A stretch of DNA of 64,000 bases from Paenibacillus hunanensis (GTDB lineage Bacteria; Bacillota; Bacilli; Paenibacillales; Paenibacillaceae), in NCBI RefSeq assembly GCF_014645615.1, contig NZ_BMMB01000001.1, positions 744,001-808,000 on the forward strand. The letters run 5' to 3'. The notes under the pieces are model-generated. The model worked only from the letters and a program-made list of their open reading frames with translations. It did no database searches and had not been told where the DNA came from. Each line of letters begins with the position of its first letter. The first letter of the stretch is position 1. Both the position numbers and the translations under genes were made by a program. This document shows positions 1 through 9,563 of this stretch, piece after piece.

Positions 1-2359
1 TTATTACTATGTAACACAATCGCTCGGAGGACGGGAAAGCTTGAATACGCCGTTCATCAATAGTATGCTGCCTACGCCTATCCTTGCTGGCGGTGTGGGC
101 TATGTAGAAGTAAGCAATACGTATACAGGCGCAACGATCACATTATATAGCGGAACGACCCCAATCTCTACCACTCCAGCCTCGCTTGGTAATGGACTGT
201 ATCGCTTTAATAATTTGGATACAGGTGTGCCGTATTATGTGGTGCTGTCGATTAATGGTGTGCTGAGTCCAGCTTCCAATATTGCACTGGTGCAAAAGGA
301 TATCCCACCTGCACCTGTCGTAGCAGGACGGGGTGAATCGATCCAGGTAAGCAATTACATTTCGGGAGCAACCCTTACACTGTATCGTGCTAACGGTACA
401 CTAATCCAGACCTTTCCGAATGTAACAGGCTCGGTATATACATTGGAAAATGTACTACCGGATCAAGACTATTACTATGTTACACAGACGGTAAATGGTA
501 CTGAAAGCTTAAATTCAGTGTTCGTCAATTCGATTCTGCGCACGCCGATTGTGGTTGCCGGAATTGAATCGATCGATGTCAGTAATGTATCACCGAAAGC
601 ACAACTGAAGCTGTATGATGCAGCCAGTAATACAGTGACTTCAGCAACATACACGATGCTGGACAATGGAACCTACCGTTTTAACAATATTGCACCACGT
701 GCTGGATTCTATTATGTGACCCAGTCAGTGTATGGGATGGAAAGTGTGAACTCGATTTTCGTTAATCCGATTTTGCGTACACCAACGGCTGTAGGCGGAC
801 GTGAATTACTGGATGTGGGCAATGTGTATCCAGGGGCGACCTTAAAGCTATTTCGTAGTGGAGAGAGTCAGCCGCTAGCAATGGAGCCAACTAGCATCGG
901 CGATGGACAATATCGCTTTAGTGGCATTTCGTCCAAAGGCAGCTATTATGTTGTGCAATATGTCAATGATGTAGCCAGTCCTCGCTCCAATACCGTTGCC
1001 GTGACGGTGAAAGACAAGGATAAGGACAACTCATCTGGTACGAATGGCAATGGTACGACTCCGAACGAGCCGACACCTCCAGTCCAGCCGGGTTCAGGTA
1101 CACAGCCTACGAATGTGGACGTGCTGGTGAATGGCAAGGTACAGAGAGCGGGAATATTGACCGAGAGCATGCAGGGTGATCGTAAAATACAAACGATTCA
1201 GGTGAATCCAGAGCTGGTTCGTGAAGTACTTGCCGCTGAAGGTAAGGGTGCAACGGTCACGGTTCCGTTTACCAGCGCAGACGATGTGGATGTACTGGTA
1301 AGTCAATGGGACGCTACGCTGATTCAAGAGATGAATGAACAGCAAGCGAAGCTCGTTATGGAAACACCACTAGGAATGTACACCTTGCCAGCGGCACAGC
1401 TTCCACTCAATCAAGGTGGAACAAGCCTGTCCGCGATGGAGCTTGCCAGCACAAAGCTGGAGATTTCAATCGTGAAGGCATCTACAGCTGATGTGGCACG
1501 TATCAATACGATCGCTACGCAAAAACAGCTCACTGTATTACAGCCAGCGGTCAGCTTTGAGATTAGCCAAGTAACCAATGGCAATCGTACAATGATGAAT
1601 CGCTTCAAGCAATATGTAGAGCGCCTGATTCCTTTGCAAAATACGACGGATCGCAGTGGTACCATTACTGGTGCTGTCCTTAGTGATGATGGAGACGAGC
1701 TGATCCCTGTACCGACACGGATCATAGAGCAAAATGGTAAGACCTATGCATCGATCTCCAGCTTGACCAATAGCACATATGCACTGGTGAAGCATACACC
1801 ACAGCTACAGGATATTAGCGGTAACTGGGCAGCGACAGCCATTGAGGATATGGCGGCTCGATTCGTTATCGAGGGCACTGGGAATGGTCGCTTTGAGCCA
1901 TCTCGCTCGATTACACGAGCTGAGTTCGCTTCTATTTTGACCAAAGGGCTGGGCTTGAAGCCTGTTCAGACCAGTTCATCCTTTAGCGATGTAGACTCGT
2001 CTGCATGGTATGGTGATGCGGTATCGACAGCAGCCGAGTATCAATTGATTACGGGCTTTGCGGATGGTACATTCCGTCCACAGCAGCCAATTACACGCGC
2101 TGAAGCGATGGTGATGCTATCCAGAGCGATGCAGCTAACAGGACTAGAGCAGAATGGTAGTAGCTCAGAGTCCACGCTACAAGCTTTTACAGATGCTCAA
2201 GCCGTTCCAGCATGGGCACGTAGCGCAGCAGCGACAACGATCGAAGCGGGCTTGTTCAATGGACAAAATGGCAAGCAGCTTGCACCTCAAAAATCGGTCA
2301 CACGTGCTGAGGTAGCAACGCTGGTAGAGCGTCTGCTGCATCAATCCGGATTGATCTAA
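1..2359 (+). CDS. SLH-domain surface protein, 5'-truncated by the window
   Basis: A cell-surface protein anchored to secondary cell-wall polymer by three C-terminal SLH domains. The frame is open from base 2; residues before the TTG at 41 read YYYVTQ, the same motif that ends an internal repeat unit, so that TTG is not the start and the gene continues upstream. The 785 visible residues comprise at least four units of about 80 residues (each with a VSN/VGN and a GATLTLY-like motif), a linker rich in Asp, Thr, Pro and Gly (about nt 1005-1110), a module of unknown function (nt 1110-1800), then SLH repeats at about nt 1811-1955, 1980-2140 and 2180-2350, each with an ITRAE-like core. The anchoring role is known for SLH proteins; the ligand of the repeats is unknown. 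A terminator-like hairpin follows at 2555. Confidence 0.9.
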   Translation, partial: YYYVTQSLGGRESLNTPFINSMLPTPILAGGVGYVEVSNTYTGATITLYSGTTPISTTPASLGNGLYRFNNLDTGVPYYVVLSINGVLSPASNIALVQKDIPPAPVVAGRGESIQVSNYISGATLTLYRANGTLIQTFPNVTGSVYTLENVLPDQDYYYVTQTVNGTESLNSVFVNSILRTPIVVAGIESIDVSNVSPKAQLKLYDAASNTVTSATYTMLDNGTYRFNNIAPRAGFYYVTQSVYGMESVNSIFVNPILRTPTAVGGRELLDVGNVYPGATLKLFRSGESQPLAMEPTSIGDGQYRFSGISSKGSYYVVQYVNDVASPRSNTVAVTVKDKDKDNSSGTNGNGTTPNEPTPPVQPGSGTQPTNVDVLVNGKVQRAGILTESMQGDRKIQTIQVNPELVREVLAAEGKGATVTVPFTSADDVDVLVSQWDATLIQEMNEQQAKLVMETPLGMYTLPAAQLPLNQGGTSLSAMELASTKLEISIVKASTADVARINTIATQKQLTVLQPAVSFEISQVTNGNRTMMNRFKQYVERLIPLQNTTDRSGTITGAVLSDDGDELIPVPTRIIEQNGKTYASISSLTNSTYALVKHTPQLQDISGNWAATAIEDMAARFVIEGTGNGRFEPSRSITRAEFASILTKGLGLKPVQTSSSFSDVDSSAWYGDAVSTAAEYQLITGFADGTFRPQQPITRAEAMVMLSRAMQLTGLEQNGSSSESTLQAFTDAQAVPAWARSAAATTIEAGLFNGQNGKQLAPQKSVTRAEVATLVERLLHQSGLI
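2..1000 (+). repeat. In-frame repeats of about 80 codons in the SLH protein
   Basis: Four diverged copies begin at about nt 71, 310, 541 and 781, preceded by the tail of a fifth. Shared landmarks are TP near the start, then VSN or VGN, a GATLTLY-like strand, YRFNN-like turns and YYYV near the end. The pattern suggests beta-sandwich modules of an extracellular stalk; the fold is inferred. Confidence 0.75.
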
Positions 2360-2554
2360 GGATAGCGGTAGACTTTTTGTACCGATTAATGGTTGAAATC
2401 ATGTATTCGATTGATCGTGAGTTATGATTATAGTAGGCATTGCTCATAATGGATGGGTTTTATTATGGAATGCTGTAGTTGTGTAGTCCGTATAACCGAT
2501 AGTGGAGTATAGAAGGGCTAGCAGGCTATTCGTTGATCGTGTTGATCGTTTGGT

Positions 2555-2607
2555 AAGACTGCCTTTCAGGATGATGTGCTATGCACTCGCTTGGAGGCAG
2601 TCTTTTT
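2555..2607 (+). terminator. Probable terminator after the SLH gene
   Basis: AAGACTGCCT (2555-2564) can pair with AGGCAGTCTT (2595-2604), ending in five T. The 30-nt loop is long, so strength is uncertain. The rest of the 430-nt gap (2360-2792) shows no gene. Confidence 0.5.
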
Positions 2608-2792
2608 GTTAAGATCAAGTAGCGTGATTGCTCTGATACAGTTGACGAGCATGAGCTTGGAACGTTAACCTGTACAGAGAGCCTATCTATACCTATCTAT
2701 AGATACATGTCAGCTCAGGCTCGACAGATGCAGAGACAATGTTGCCCATTTCCCCATTTTAACTATATTGCAGCAAGGTGGTACGACATTCA

Positions 2793-4373
2793 TTGAAAAC
2801 AAGAAGTGAACGACTGAGATCAGGCAACAGACAGCAGATGCAAAAGAAGAACAGAATGCGACGATACATAATAGGGCTATGTGCAGTGCTGTTAGTTCTC
2901 GTGCTGGCAGGTAGCTATGTTGGATATATGAGTATAAGAGGATCAGTGCCCCCTTCCATAGGAGCTAATGAATCAGCTACAGGTGGTACGGGTACGACAT
3001 CGAATTCTACAGCGGAAGAACAAGCAGCTGAGCCTGCTCCTACTATCGATGAGCAGTACGATCTTGTGCTGATTGGCAGTGAGATCGAAGGTGTATTAAT
3101 GGCAAAGGCTGCGCATGATGAAGGGCAGAAGGTGCTCATTCTTGATCCGCGCGAGAAGCCGGGCGGTCAGCTGCTTCAAGGTCAGATGCTGGTGCTGGAT
3201 GAGCCGAATAACAATAAGAAAATCAGCCTTGTGCAGGGTGAGATGAAGAAGCTATATAACGCTTATAATGGCGGCGAAATTCGTAAAGAGCAGGATTTTA
3301 TCAAGTATTATGATGGATTAGTCGAAGGGATTCCTTTAAAAAGTGGGATTAAGCTAGGGCATATTCAGCAGGATCAGCAGGGCAGTATGCATAAGGTCGA
3401 CAGCATTACCTATACCGAGCAGGATGGTAGCCAGCATACGGTAGGAGCGCGCTACTTTGTGGAAAATACCGATTATGCTGCTTTAACCTCACAGCTGGAT
3501 GCGAAGCGAATTCCAGGTGTGGAATCGATCTTTAGTGGCCATGCAAGCAAGCCTGAATATATGGCAGCCACGTATATGCTCAGATTCAAGCATGTGGACT
3601 GGCTTGCTCTGCACAGTGCAACGCTGCTGGACTACCCACTAACTCGACTGGAAGCCAAATATGGTACCAATACGTATGTTGATTATGATTTTGGTACAGG
3701 CTTTAATAAGATTACGGATAAGTTCCAGATCGCCGATTCACAGCTCAAGCTGCGCGGCATCAACTCTACTTATCAGAAGGATGGCGAGGTCATTATCAAC
3801 GCTTTGCTCATCTATGATGTCGACCCATCCAATCCTGAATCGGTGCAAAAGGCAATTGCCAAAGGCAGAGCAGAGGCACCGCGTGTGCTGGAATTTTTGC
3901 GTGAAAATATTCCCGGTTACAAACATGCGGAGCTCAATGGCTTTCCCGATTATCTATACATTCGTGATTACAATCGTTATGAAACAGATTATGTGCTTCA
4001 AGCTGACGATCTGATGAACAGCACCATGTTCTGGGATAATGTGAGCATTGGCGGATATCCACTTGATGTGCAGGGAACACGCGAGGTGCCGACTGGTAAA
4101 GGCTACGGCAAGCCAGATGCGTATGGTATCCCACTGCGTTCATTTGAATTGAAGGATTATGATAATGTGCTGGTCGCCGGTAAAAATATCGGTGCCTCGA
4201 TCAAGGCATATGGTAGCGCACGAATTACGCCAACAACAGCGCTGGCAGCCCAGACGATCGGCATTATTCTCGGACGAGAGGGCAAGGAGAAAAAGCTGCG
4301 CGATCTGACGAAAGAGGATTTTGAGCATATTCATGATTATTTACGCACAGAGTATCGTATCTCGTTAAAATAG
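2793..4373 (+). CDS. Membrane-anchored FAD-dependent oxidoreductase
   Basis: A 526-residue protein with a basic N-terminus, one membrane segment (RRYIIGLCAVLLVLVLAG, about residues 24-41) and a Gly/Thr/Ser-rich linker. A nucleotide-binding fold follows: YDLVLIGSEIEG, then EKPGGQ. A C-terminal segment with VLVAGKNIGAS and ARITPTTALAAQ resembles the FAD-closing motif of the FAD_oxidored family (PF12831-like). The dinucleotide loop is G-S-E-I-E-G, lacking the middle glycine of the usual GxGxxG. A GTG at 2778 is in frame but lies inside the SD AAGGTGG (2775-2781), so TTG 2793 is the likelier start. The catalytic domain probably faces outward, judging by the anchor and linker. Substrate unknown. 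It sits alone, with gaps on both sides. Confidence 0.75.
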   Translation: MKTRSERLRSGNRQQMQKKNRMRRYIIGLCAVLLVLVLAGSYVGYMSIRGSVPPSIGANESATGGTGTTSNSTAEEQAAEPAPTIDEQYDLVLIGSEIEGVLMAKAAHDEGQKVLILDPREKPGGQLLQGQMLVLDEPNNNKKISLVQGEMKKLYNAYNGGEIRKEQDFIKYYDGLVEGIPLKSGIKLGHIQQDQQGSMHKVDSITYTEQDGSQHTVGARYFVENTDYAALTSQLDAKRIPGVESIFSGHASKPEYMAATYMLRFKHVDWLALHSATLLDYPLTRLEAKYGTNTYVDYDFGTGFNKITDKFQIADSQLKLRGINSTYQKDGEVIINALLIYDVDPSNPESVQKAIAKGRAEAPRVLEFLRENIPGYKHAELNGFPDYLYIRDYNRYETDYVLQADDLMNSTMFWDNVSIGGYPLDVQGTREVPTGKGYGKPDAYGIPLRSFELKDYDNVLVAGKNIGASIKAYGSARITPTTALAAQTIGIILGREGKEKKLRDLTKEDFEHIHDYLRTEYRISLK

Positions 4374-4529
4374 CAGAACAGTATAAACGGATGTGTATAC
4401 ATTCAATAGGCAAATGCAGCCTTCGATATCGTAAGATGAAGGTGGTAATCGAGTCTTTGTTGTACCCTACATCGATCATTATGAACTACATTACCTAAGA
4501 ATCTATAGCTAATCTGGCGACAAAATGAA

Positions 4530-4566
4530 AACACCCGCTGTCCTCCTCAGAAGGATAGCGGGTGTT
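4530..4566. terminator. Bidirectional terminator between convergent genes
   Basis: A 15-bp stem (4530-4544 with 4552-4566, one G-T pair) and a 7-nt loop. A-rich sequence on the left gives a T-rich tail on the minus strand, serving the HD-GYP gene; the plus-strand tail is only moderately T-rich. The rest of 4374-4861 shows nothing else recognisable. Confidence 0.75.
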
Positions 4567-4861
4567 CTGTTGTTGGTACAAGCTCATGCGTGCTTCAAAC
4601 CTATTGCGTACATGCTCCATCACTCAGCGTGCTAATATTTTCTATTCAGACATGACTGCTCAGAAATGATTGCTGTTCAGCTGTGACGATTTTTAAGGCT
4701 GACTGAGAAAATAATCGTCGAGCTGGATAGCACTGGTGTAAAGTCATTAGCAGTCGCAAAGTAGGAAGGCCTGCATCGTCTAGCTGTTATACGAGTTTTG
4801 AGTCTGTATGAGTTGAATTCATAAATCGAAGCATTGCGACGGATACGCAAGAGTTGAACAT

Positions 4862-5899
4862 TTACAGGAAAATATCCTCAATCTCCAGCTCCGTCTCGAT
4901 TGCCAGATCTTTAAAGCCTTGCTTCGTCTCGATCAGTGGACGGAAGTAATCAGACGGATTGGTCATAATAATTTTCCCGGTTTCACCAGAATTCAGCTTC
5001 ACATGTTTGCCAATCATATTCGGCAGCATATGACGGATGAAGGTTTGAGTCGATTCGGGATGTAGCTGACCGAAGCTCATACGGTGCAGCTCCTTGAGTA
5101 CCTTGAGCAGCTCTTGCTTGGATTGATACACACGATTGGTCGTCATCGCGCTGTAGATATCAGCGACAGCTACAATGCGTGAGTACGGATGAATATCATC
5201 CAAAATGAGCTGATGCGGATAGCCTTTTCCATCGGCACGCTCATGATGCTGTAGGGCAACAAGGGCGCTTAATTCGTCTCCAGTCGATTTCATAATCAGA
5301 TCATGACCGAAGATGGTATGCTTTTTCATCCATTCAAATTCCTCGGCAGTTAGCTTACCCGGTTTATTCAGAATATCGGCGGGTACCTGTGCCTTGCCTA
5401 CATCGTGTAGATAGCCTGCACGTCCAGCCAGATAGGCTTCCTGCTCTGTATAGCCTAGCCATACTGCCAGATAGTAGGATAGCATACCAACCTGTAGAGA
5501 ATGGGTATACGTATAATTGTTCGTGTCATTCAGCACGAATAGCACTGAAACAACATCCTTTTGGGTGTGAAGCTCCTCCATGAGCGGCTCCAGCATATCA
5601 TCAACCTGACTTCCGTCAAACTCTCCGCGTGCCGCTGCACTCAGGAAAAGATTCTCAAACCCTTCAAGAGCGGCATCGAATTTGACCTTAGCCTGCTCAA
5701 GCGTATGAGGAGCAGAGGGGACGGAAGAAGCTACAGGTGTATTTTCAATTGTCACGTAGTCCACACCAAGCTGTAGCAATTTACTGATATCACTGGAATG
5801 GAGAGTATGGCCCTTTTGCATAATGTGAATGCCGAATGAGTTAAATGTGTCGCTTGATAGTGTATCTCCCGGCTTTAAATCGGTCACATGTACTCTCAA
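4862..5899 (-). CDS. HD-GYP domain protein, probable cyclic-di-GMP phosphodiesterase
   Basis: A 345-residue soluble protein. About residues 1-55 form a small N-terminal module found ahead of many Bacillota HD-GYP proteins (GDTLSSDTFNSFGIHIMQKG). The HD-GYP domain (about 135-310) has the metal motif LHDVGK, then HTIFGHDL, then the signature HHERADGKGYP, then VADIYSAMTT. These match active HD-GYP enzymes, which hydrolyse cyclic di-GMP; that activity is inferred from the family. The start is TTG, supported by GGAGGTG seven bases upstream and no better codon. No membrane or sensor domain is visible. It is transcribed opposite to its left neighbour and is probably monocistronic or co-transcribed with the upstream MoaD-MoaE gene (81 nt apart). 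Confidence 0.88.
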   Translation of the reverse strand: MRVHVTDLKPGDTLSSDTFNSFGIHIMQKGHTLHSSDISKLLQLGVDYVTIENTPVASSVPSAPHTLEQAKVKFDAALEGFENLFLSAAARGEFDGSQVDDMLEPLMEELHTQKDVVSVLFVLNDTNNYTYTHSLQVGMLSYYLAVWLGYTEQEAYLAGRAGYLHDVGKAQVPADILNKPGKLTAEEFEWMKKHTIFGHDLIMKSTGDELSALVALQHHERADGKGYPHQLILDDIHPYSRIVAVADIYSAMTTNRVYQSKQELLKVLKELHRMSFGQLHPESTQTFIRHMLPNMIGKHVKLNSGETGKIIMTNPSDYFRPLIETKQGFKDLAIETELEIEDIFL

Positions 5900-5980
5900 T
5901 GCGGGGCACCTCCGTAGATGAATAATACGTTTATCATATCAAGAAAAAAAATTGATCACAATCAAAAAATACTTGAGAAA

Positions 5981-6724
5981 TTAAGACTTTGGTTGGACAG
6001 GATTCCAGGGGCCAGTCTGTACACCTTTCCATTCTGAGCCGTCTGCCCACATTTCCTTTTTCCAGATCGGTACGGTTTCTTTTAAGCGTTCAATGGCAAA
6101 GCGACTCGCTTCATACGCATCGTTTCGATGAGCAGAGGAGACGGCGATAATGACACTTGTTTCGGCAATACCTACCGCACCGATGCGATGACTGATTGCA
6201 CAGCGGCTACCCCGCCATTGCTTGGCAATATGCTGACCGATCTTTTGTAGCTCAGACAATGCCATCGGCACGTAAGCCTCGTATTCCAGATACGTCGTCT
6301 GCATATCTCCAGTCATTTCGCGTGTTGTTCCGATAAAGGCGATCGTGGCACCATGATTATTATCGCTCACCTTGGCAACAACCTCTTCCGCAGATAGGGC
6401 GAGTGAAGTGATGACAAACAGCCCATCCTCGGTCTGTGCACTATTCTGATTGGCTCCAGAGCCACCGGATACGGGAGGAATTAGAGCAATCTCATCCTCT
6501 GGTTTAATATTATTATCGACAGAAGCATACTCCTGATTAACAGCAGCGAATGAGTGTGCAATCGCCTGAGCGGCTTCGGGGTATTGGGATGTGAGCGCAG
6601 CTTTAAGATCGGCTACGGTACACGATCCACTGTCTCCATCCGTTGCGGAGGTGATGTTCAAGGTGATCTCAGTCTGCCCGATCCGTTCGGCAAGCCCTGC
6701 GAACAATTTAATGGTATACTGCAT
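5981..6724 (-). CDS. MoaD-MoaE fusion, molybdopterin synthase
   Basis: A 247-residue fusion of both molybdopterin synthase subunits, which convert cyclic pyranopterin monophosphate to molybdopterin. Residues 1-88 are MoaD-like, with a beta-grasp pattern ending in PPVSGG; the GG at 87-88 is the normal MoaD C-terminus that must become a thiocarboxylate. Ser89 and a short linker lead into MoaE (about 100-245), with the GTTRE, SHRIGAVGI, SSAHRNDAY and PIWKKE motifs. The internal GG followed by Ser resembles mycobacterial MoaX, which is cleaved after the second Gly; processing here is inferred. An in-frame TTG at 6742 lies inside the SD GGAGGT, so ATG 6724 is taken as start. No other molybdenum-cofactor gene is in the window. 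Confidence 0.9.
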   Translation of the reverse strand: MQYTIKLFAGLAERIGQTEITLNITSATDGDSGSCTVADLKAALTSQYPEAAQAIAHSFAAVNQEYASVDNNIKPEDEIALIPPVSGGSGANQNSAQTEDGLFVITSLALSAEEVVAKVSDNNHGATIAFIGTTREMTGDMQTTYLEYEAYVPMALSELQKIGQHIAKQWRGSRCAISHRIGAVGIAETSVIIAVSSAHRNDAYEASRFAIERLKETVPIWKKEMWADGSEWKGVQTGPWNPVQPKS

Positions 6725-6826
6725 AAAAGTAACGACCTCCAAACGATAGATTTATCCAATTTCATCTTATCATATTCACACGTTCATGATGTGAAAAGAA
6801 ATACAATGACCGGAAGGAGCTGCCCG

Positions 6827-8281
6827 ATGAGCAGAGATCAACGAACTTCTAATGATACCATTACCCTACTTCATACCAATGATATTCATAGCCATTTTGA
6901 AAATATGGGCATTCTGGCGGCGATTGCGAACGATTATCGGGAGCGTTATGGACCGGAGCATGTCGTACTGCTCGATATTGGCGATCATATGGATCGAATG
7001 TCACCGGAGACAGAAGGCTCGGAAGGAGCCGCAAACGTTGATATTTTAAACTTAAACCAATACGATGCAATCACCATCGGTAATAATGAAGGACTTACCT
7101 ATACATCGGCTATTTTGAATCAGGCGTATGCCGGTATTCTGTGTCCTGTTGTCTGTTCTAATGTGACTGAGCATGCAACCGGACAGCCTCCAGTATGGAT
7201 GCAGACCCATCGCATCATCGAAAAAGGCGGCTGGAGAATCGGTCTTGTCGGTGCAACTGCGCAATATGGGGACTTTTATGAGCTGCTAGGCTGGGACGTG
7301 GATGAGCCGGCTCGCTGTCTGGAGCCGCTTGTACGTGAGCTACGCGATCAGGTCGATCTGCTTGTACTCATGTCGCATCTGGGACTGTCTACCGATCAGC
7401 GGCTTGCCGAGCAATTACCACAGCTGGATGTGATTCTAGGTGGGCACAGTCATCATGTGCTGGAGCGTCCATTGTGGATCGGTCATACGGTCATCGGTGC
7501 CGCAGGTAAGTTTGGACATTATATGGGACATATGTGCTGGCAAAAAGCAGTCGATGGCGGACGTCCCAAGCTGCTGGACGGAGGACTGATTCCGACAGCC
7601 GATGAAAATATGCCGCGCGATGAACGTATCGAGTCGGCGATTGCACTGCATCGAGAGCGCGCTGCAGAGCGCATGAGTCGCACAGTAGCCATTCTAAAGG
7701 AGCCACTGGAGATTGGTTATGAGCATGAATCGCCGCTGGGCAATCTGCTTGCACAGGCAGTTCGTCGCTATACGGGAACCGAGCTGTCGATTGTGAATGC
7801 AGGGCAATGGCTAGGGCCGCTGCCAGCAGGCGAGATCAGCGAGGCACTGCTTCATCGTCTCTGTCCATCGCCGATCAATCCAAGCCAGACCTTATTAAAG
7901 GGACGCAGCATTCGTCTTGCATTGGAGCAGTCGCTGCTACCGGAATTTACCGGTCGAGCGATTATGGGCTTTGGTTTTCGAGGGAAGGTGCTTGGTTGTC
8001 TGTGTGTGGATGGTCTGACCATTCAATATGACCCGAATCGTGCGCCGTATGATCGTATCGTATCGATTACGACAACAGCTGGAGAACCGCTGGAGGACGA
8101 GCGTGAATACAGCGTAGGCACACTGGATATGTTTACCTTCCGTATCGGCTATGAGTCGCTCAGCGAGAGCACGAGTGTATCGTATATGCTGTCCGAATTT
8201 ATTCGCGATCTGCTGCGTACCGAGCTACAAACACCGGGTGCGATCGATGTCTCTGCCGAACCTCGCTGGTTTATGTTATGA
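6827..8281 (+). CDS. yunD: YunD-like metallophosphatase / 5'-nucleotidase family protein
   Basis: A 484-residue UshA-family protein without a signal peptide, so probably cytoplasmic like B. subtilis YunD. The N-terminal calcineurin-like domain shows LHTNDIHSHFE, DIGDHMD, GNNE (where GNHE is usual), MSHLG and GGHSHH, the dimetal ligands. The C-terminal 5'-nucleotidase domain begins near SPLGNLLAQAV. The reaction is hydrolysis of a nucleotide or related phosphoester; substrate not determinable. ATG 6827 has AAGGAG seven bases upstream; the open frame extends further upstream but is not supported by an SD. It is divergent from the MoaD-MoaE gene, with about 100 nt between starts. Confidence 0.85.
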   Translation: MSRDQRTSNDTITLLHTNDIHSHFENMGILAAIANDYRERYGPEHVVLLDIGDHMDRMSPETEGSEGAANVDILNLNQYDAITIGNNEGLTYTSAILNQAYAGILCPVVCSNVTEHATGQPPVWMQTHRIIEKGGWRIGLVGATAQYGDFYELLGWDVDEPARCLEPLVRELRDQVDLLVLMSHLGLSTDQRLAEQLPQLDVILGGHSHHVLERPLWIGHTVIGAAGKFGHYMGHMCWQKAVDGGRPKLLDGGLIPTADENMPRDERIESAIALHRERAAERMSRTVAILKEPLEIGYEHESPLGNLLAQAVRRYTGTELSIVNAGQWLGPLPAGEISEALLHRLCPSPINPSQTLLKGRSIRLALEQSLLPEFTGRAIMGFGFRGKVLGCLCVDGLTIQYDPNRAPYDRIVSITTTAGEPLEDEREYSVGTLDMFTFRIGYESLSESTSVSYMLSEFIRDLLRTELQTPGAIDVSAEPRWFML

Positions 8282-8381
8282 TAAATAGGACCTTGTACCA
8301 ACAATTGCATAATTGATGTGCATGACACTCGTTATGAACGGACCGGTTTGGGGTTAATACATGAAATAAGGTGAAAAACAA

Positions 8382-9515
8382 ATGACAGTAATACACAGAA
8401 GTGAGTGGCCACTCAAGGAGCTTTCTCCAAGTAATGATCCGTGGGACCCGTTGCAATCACTTCGCCAGTATGGAAAACATACACTCACCAGTGTTGAGAT
8501 GACCGTAACGAATCTGTGCAATATGCGCTGTGAGCACTGCGCCGTCGGCGATTCGCTTGTGATGCGTGAGCCGGATATGATTCCATTGCCGTTGATGCTG
8601 AAGCGTCTGGATGAGGTAGAGAATCTCAAGACGATCAGTATTACCGGTGGTGAGCCGACCTTCCGTAAGAAGACGGTAGACGAGGTAATTATCCCTTTGC
8701 TTCGCTATGCGCGTGAGCGTGGAGTACGTTCGCAGATTAACTCCAATCTGACGCTGGATATCGGTCGTTATGAGCCTATGTTGCCTTATCTTGACGTGAT
8801 GCATATCTCGTTTAACTATACATCGCCAGATGACTTCCATGAGGTTGGCTTTGCGAATAGTGGGCATCCTGTTCCACGCGAAGCGGCTGTACGGATGTAT
8901 GACACCATGATGGAGAACACACGCAAGTTAAGCGATGCCGGCATGTTCATTTCGGCAGAGTCGATGATTAACTACCGTACGCATCGTAAGCTACCAGAGA
9001 TTCATCGTCTTATTCGTGAAATGGGCTGTAAGCGCCATGAGGTGCATCCGATGTATGCGGCTGATTTTGCGGCAAGCCTGCCGGTGCTGGCGCTGGATGA
9101 TTTCCGGACAGCTATTCATGATTTGCTGGATCACCGTGATCCTGAGCTATGGATGCTGTTTGGCACATTGCCATTTTTCAGCTGTAATCCAGGTAAAGCA
9201 GATCGTGATCTGGTCGCACGTCTGCGGAATGAACCGAATGTGACGGTACGTAATGATCCAGATGGTCGTAATCGAGTGAATGTGAATATGTTTACTGGAG
9301 ATGTATTTGTAACGGACTTTGCTGCCATTCCTGCGTTTGGCAACATTCATGAGCACAAGCTGGATGATATTTTCGGCGAATGGAGCAATAATCATCCGCT
9401 GAATCAGCAGGTCAACTGTCATTGCGATGCAGCCGCCTGCTGTGGTCCGAATCTGCTCGTTGCGGATATGTACTACAAAGGAACCGACTTCAAATCACGC
9501 AGAGCGATACTGTAA
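8382..9515 (+). CDS. yfkAB: YfkAB-like radical SAM protein
   Basis: A 377-residue radical SAM protein. The cluster motif CNMRCEHC (CxxxCxxC) follows VEMTVTNL near residue 45, and SITGGEP is the SAM-binding GGE motif. Near the C-terminus CHCDAAAC gives CxCxxxxC, the signature of the YfkAB family and a likely auxiliary Fe-S site. The reaction is not known for this family. ATG 8382 lies after a weak GGTG-type SD. It follows yunD by 100 nt and precedes the CNNM-type gene by about 50-100 nt, so the three may be co-transcribed. Confidence 0.85.
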   Translation: MTVIHRSEWPLKELSPSNDPWDPLQSLRQYGKHTLTSVEMTVTNLCNMRCEHCAVGDSLVMREPDMIPLPLMLKRLDEVENLKTISITGGEPTFRKKTVDEVIIPLLRYARERGVRSQINSNLTLDIGRYEPMLPYLDVMHISFNYTSPDDFHEVGFANSGHPVPREAAVRMYDTMMENTRKLSDAGMFISAESMINYRTHRKLPEIHRLIREMGCKRHEVHPMYAADFAASLPVLALDDFRTAIHDLLDHRDPELWMLFGTLPFFSCNPGKADRDLVARLRNEPNVTVRNDPDGRNRVNVNMFTGDVFVTDFAAIPAFGNIHEHKLDDIFGEWSNNHPLNQQVNCHCDAAACCGPNLLVADMYYKGTDFKSRRAIL

Positions 9516-9563
9516 AAGCCGCATAGCTAGCGGACGTCGGTACGCCATGTATGGGCTCCGGCG

